A stretch of 64,000 bases of DNA from Haladaptatus halobius (GTDB lineage: Archaea; Halobacteriota; Halobacteria; Halobacteriales; Haladaptataceae): assembly GCF_020618475.1 (NCBI RefSeq), contig NZ_CP085335.1, forward strand, positions 806,001 to 870,000, written 5' to 3'. Within the stretch, counting starts at the first letter, position 1; each line of letters starts with the position of its first letter. Below, one piece after another: positions 62,083-64,000 of the stretch. The notes under the pieces were generated by a model, which saw nothing but the letters and a program-made list of their open reading frames with translations, did no database searches and was not told the DNA's origin. Made by a program: the position numbers and the translations under genes.

Positions 62083-62928
62083 TTACTCGTCCTCCGGCCG
62101 TGGCAGCGCCACGAACGATTCCTCGATGATGCTGAAGGGGTCGTACACCGACTGGTGGCACGGGCAGTAGATTTCATCCGCCGCGCCGAACTTCGCGGAT
62201 CCGGCGATGCCTTTGAACGAGGGCACGCAACAGAAGTGCGTACATTTGTTCAGATGGGCGATGAATCCTTTTTGGGTGGTCGCTTTGAGCCACTCGCTGT
62301 TGTTCGCTATCTCTTCGACGTTCGTGCTTCGAATCACTTCGACAGTCAGCGTCTGGCTCGCGGGCACGTCCTGTGAGCGCCACGTCACGCTCGCCGGCTT
62401 CCCTAAACCGGACTTACCGATTCCGTTGCCCCACGTTTTGTAGTCGCTGAAGTCATCGACGTGGACTTTGTTGCCGGGTTTGACCTCGCTAGATTGCCAA
62501 TCGTACCCGCCTTCCTTGTATCGGAAGTAGTTGTCCATGTCGGCCTCTGGGTCGACACCCTTGTACGTCTGGACGCCGCAGTACTGGAACCACTCCACGG
62601 AGTATGTGAGACCCGCGATCTTTGTCTCGGCGACCGTCACTTCTCGTCCCTGCACCGTCTTCGTCTCGGGTTTTGGGAACAACCCTTTCAGATATCCTTC
62701 GCCGTCGATTTCGATCGGAATCTGGGGCATCCCACGCGGTGCGGGGCCGTCCGTGTTTTCCACGCCCATGAACTTCGTGATACCGCCACCTTCGCCGGTC
62801 GGAGACGTAGCCGTCTTGAGCGCGGCGGCCGTGGCGGTGCCGAGGCCTGCGAGCGTCGCGCTTCCGACGACGCCTTTGACGAAACGGCGGCGACCTGTGC
62901 TTTCCGGATATTTGTCGTCTTCTGCCAT
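62083..62928 (-). CDS. petA: Rieske iron-sulfur protein
   Basis: 281 residues with a Tat-type N-terminal anchor 'TGRRRFVKGVVGSATLAGLG'. The [2Fe-2S] ligands are in 'LNKCTHFCCVPSF' and 'IYCPCHQSVYDP' (C-x-H ... C-x-x-H). The region between (~60-200) is a larger insert than in bacterial Rieske proteins. It takes electrons from quinol to halocyanin. Symbol by analogy with other bc clusters. Confidence 0.92.
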   Translation of the reverse strand: MAEDDKYPESTGRRRFVKGVVGSATLAGLGTATAAALKTATSPTGEGGGITKFMGVENTDGPAPRGMPQIPIEIDGEGYLKGLFPKPETKTVQGREVTVAETKIAGLTYSVEWFQYCGVQTYKGVDPEADMDNYFRYKEGGYDWQSSEVKPGNKVHVDDFSDYKTWGNGIGKSGLGKPASVTWRSQDVPASQTLTVEVIRSTNVEEIANNSEWLKATTQKGFIAHLNKCTHFCCVPSFKGIAGSAKFGAADEIYCPCHQSVYDPFSIIEESFVALPRPEDE

Positions 62929-62931
62929 TGT

Positions 62932-63318
62932 TTATCGTTTGTAGTAGGGGTACACTGCTCGTTTGAAATGATCCCACGCGTCACCGAACGACTCGGTTCC
63001 GTACTGTTCTTCTTCGCGCACGTAGAGGTCTTCCCACTTGCGCCGACGCTTCTTGACGATCATCACATCGGGGAGGAACTCCTTTCGGTACAGCATGAGA
63101 ACGAATGCGAGGTCGATGAAGATGACGGCGAGGATGCCGCCGAGGTACATGTTGCCGACCTCCGAGAGACCCCAGCCGTTGAGTAGGCCGTAGGTGAACA
63201 GGCCGACGAACACGACCTCGATGATCGTCAACAGGACGATGGCGATGGCTGCGGTCGTGCTCTCGCGGGCCGGTTCGTATCGGTGAATGTCGCCGTAGGT
63301 GCTTCCTGACGATGACAT
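62932..63318 (-). CDS. two-helix membrane protein of the bc cluster (DUF7318-like)
   Basis: 128 residues. Helices at about 22-45 ('AAIAIVLLTIIEVVFVGLFT') and 58-78, then a basic 'KKRRRKWEDLYVREEEQYGT' tail facing the cytoplasm. Sits between the halocyanin and Rieske genes with gaps of 0-3 bases. Conserved in haloarchaeal bc clusters as far as I recall; no known activity. Confidence 0.72.
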   Translation of the reverse strand: MSSSGSTYGDIHRYEPARESTTAAIAIVLLTIIEVVFVGLFTYGLLNGWGLSEVGNMYLGGILAVIFIDLAFVLMLYRKEFLPDVMIVKKRRRKWEDLYVREEEQYGTESFGDAWDHFKRAVYPYYKR

Positions 63319-64000
63319 CTATCTGTTCCCTCCGCTGGTGTGTGCGGACTCGCCGTACTTCAGGAAGAAGAACGTGTAGATGATCGAGACGACCATCATC
63401 AGAATCGTCGCGATTCCGACGTAGTGCGCCTGAAACGGCACGCCCATCTCTTCGGGGTCTGCTTCCTCGGCGGCACCGCCGCCACCGCCGCCACCGCCGC
63501 CGACCTGGAGCGTCCCGGTCATACCGGCGGACTTGTGCGGCTGGCAGAAGTACTCGTACGTACCGGGCGTGTCGAACGTGTGCGAGTAGGTGTGACCCGA
63601 ATCGTACGTCTTGCTCGGTGCGCCCGGCGTTCCCTTCCAACTCGACCCGCTGGGTTGGCTCTCGGGGACGACGTTGTGGGTGTTCGACTCCCAGACCCAC
63701 TTCACCGTCGTCCCTGGCGGAATCGACAGTTCGGACGGTTCGAACGTCAGGTTTCCGCCGGGGCCGACCTTCACCGTCTTCGTGGGGCCGCCACCGCCGC
63801 CGCCGCCACCGCCACCGCCTTGTGATTTGTTCCCGCTAGACTGGTTGCCACTCGACTGGTTGCCACCGCCCGACGTCTGGTTTCCGCCAGACCCGTTCCC
63901 GCCGGACTGGTTTCCACCTCCCGACGTGGTCGTCTGCTGCGCACCAGCGGGTGCCGCCGCCGCGGCAGTTCCGCCAGCAACGCCGCTGGCCGCCAGTAGA
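63319..64000 (-). CDS. halocyanin, first gene of the bc cluster (5' end outside window)
   Basis: Incomplete at the window edge. The visible part begins inside a Tat-like hydrophobic, Ala-rich signal. A ~45-residue Gly/Asn/Gln/Ser linker with repeated 'GGGNQS'-type units and a run of eleven Gly follow. The copper domain has ligands in 'NTHNVV' and 'YEYFCQPHKSAGM'. After a second Gly run a membrane helix ends the protein. Electron carrier for the adjacent Rieske/cytochrome b complex. Confidence 0.9.
   Translation of the reverse strand, partial: LLAASGVAGGTAAAAAPAGAQQTTTSGGGNQSGGNGSGGNQTSGGGNQSSGNQSSGNKSQGGGGGGGGGGGPTKTVKVGPGGNLTFEPSELSIPPGTTVKWVWESNTHNVVPESQPSGSSWKGTPGAPSKTYDSGHTYSHTFDTPGTYEYFCQPHKSAGMTGTLQVGGGGGGGGGAAEEADPEEMGVPFQAHYVGIATILMMVVSIIYTFFFLKYGESAHTSGGNR
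63515..63783 (-). repeat. halocyanin-domain inverted repeat, copy 2
   Basis: Partner of 40470-40738 in opposite orientation, 269 bases, no gaps, 13 mismatches. Homology stops abruptly at both ends, at the start of the copper domain and just after the ligand Met region. Confidence 0.85.

Noticed and set aside
63340-63839. plus-strand frame opposite the second halocyanin
   Set aside because: Antisense of the halocyanin; the similar frame opposite the first halocyanin simply reflects the shared DNA tract.
1-64000. CRISPR arrays, transposons, integrases, toxin-antitoxin or phage-defence cassettes
   Set aside because: Looked for regularly spaced repeats, transposase or recombinase motifs and typical defence domains; none seen. 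The only long repeat is the halocyanin pair.

Overview
This window is GC-rich chromosomal DNA from a haloarchaeon (class Halobacteria). The evidence is strongly acidic proteins, leaderless genes behind archaeal TATA boxes, archaeal ribosomal and RNA polymerase genes (S4, S11, S13, L18e, RpoD/N/K), a mevalonate/isopentenyl phosphate kinase pair, archaeosortase A, halocyanins and a complex I operon without NuoE/F/G. Genus cannot be fixed from the sequence alone. There is no rRNA, CRISPR array, recognisable insertion sequence, integrase or defence cassette.

Layout: 0.1-8.5 kb holds an anchored J-domain protein, a winged-helix regulator divergent from artA, a phosphoesterase, a NUDIX hydrolase, threonine synthase, a sodium:solute symporter locus broken by two frameshifts, an aminotransferase and ribH. 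8.6-12.3 kb holds an Agl23-like membrane protein and purK-purE. 12.4-22.8 kb is the nuo operon (A, B, CD, H, I, J1, J2, K, L, M, N), closed by a hairpin and T-run. 23-31 kb holds a TrkA-N/DHH phosphoesterase, a CBS/ParB-like protein, methylmalonyl-CoA mutase large subunit, a CinA-like protein and acetyl-CoA synthetase. 31.2-35.7 kb is a coxA neighbourhood packed with very small membrane proteins. 35.7-43.1 kb holds a degenerate NAD-kinase-like protein, an M28 peptidase, an orphan E1-alpha, MTH865, a halocyanin, a short FAD oxidoreductase, SRPBCC and GNAT proteins and an Lrp regulator. 43.2-46.1 kb is a ferredoxin-dependent 2-oxoacid oxidoreductase (korAB). 46.1-47.1 kb is an AT-rich island with broken membrane genes. 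47.2-50.8 kb holds an Mrp ATPase, moaA and a Tat-exported deacylase-like protein. 50.8-59.8 kb is the conserved translation/transcription/isoprenoid block with tRNA-Ser and tRNA-Leu. 59.9-64.0 kb is a cytochrome bc cluster with a second halocyanin running off the window end.

Together the genes cover much of an aerobic respiratory chain: carbon oxidation (korAB, E1-alpha, acs, mcm), quinone reduction (Nuo), a Rieske/cytochrome b complex, blue-copper halocyanin carriers and a haem-copper oxidase. The most notable structural signal is that the two halocyanin genes, 23 kb apart and inverted, share a 269-base segment with only 13 mismatches. Other points are an AT-rich island that appears to truncate a host gene, several single-base-loss frameshifts in dispensable genes, and several tiny putative membrane peptides. 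I found no convincing new multi-gene system.
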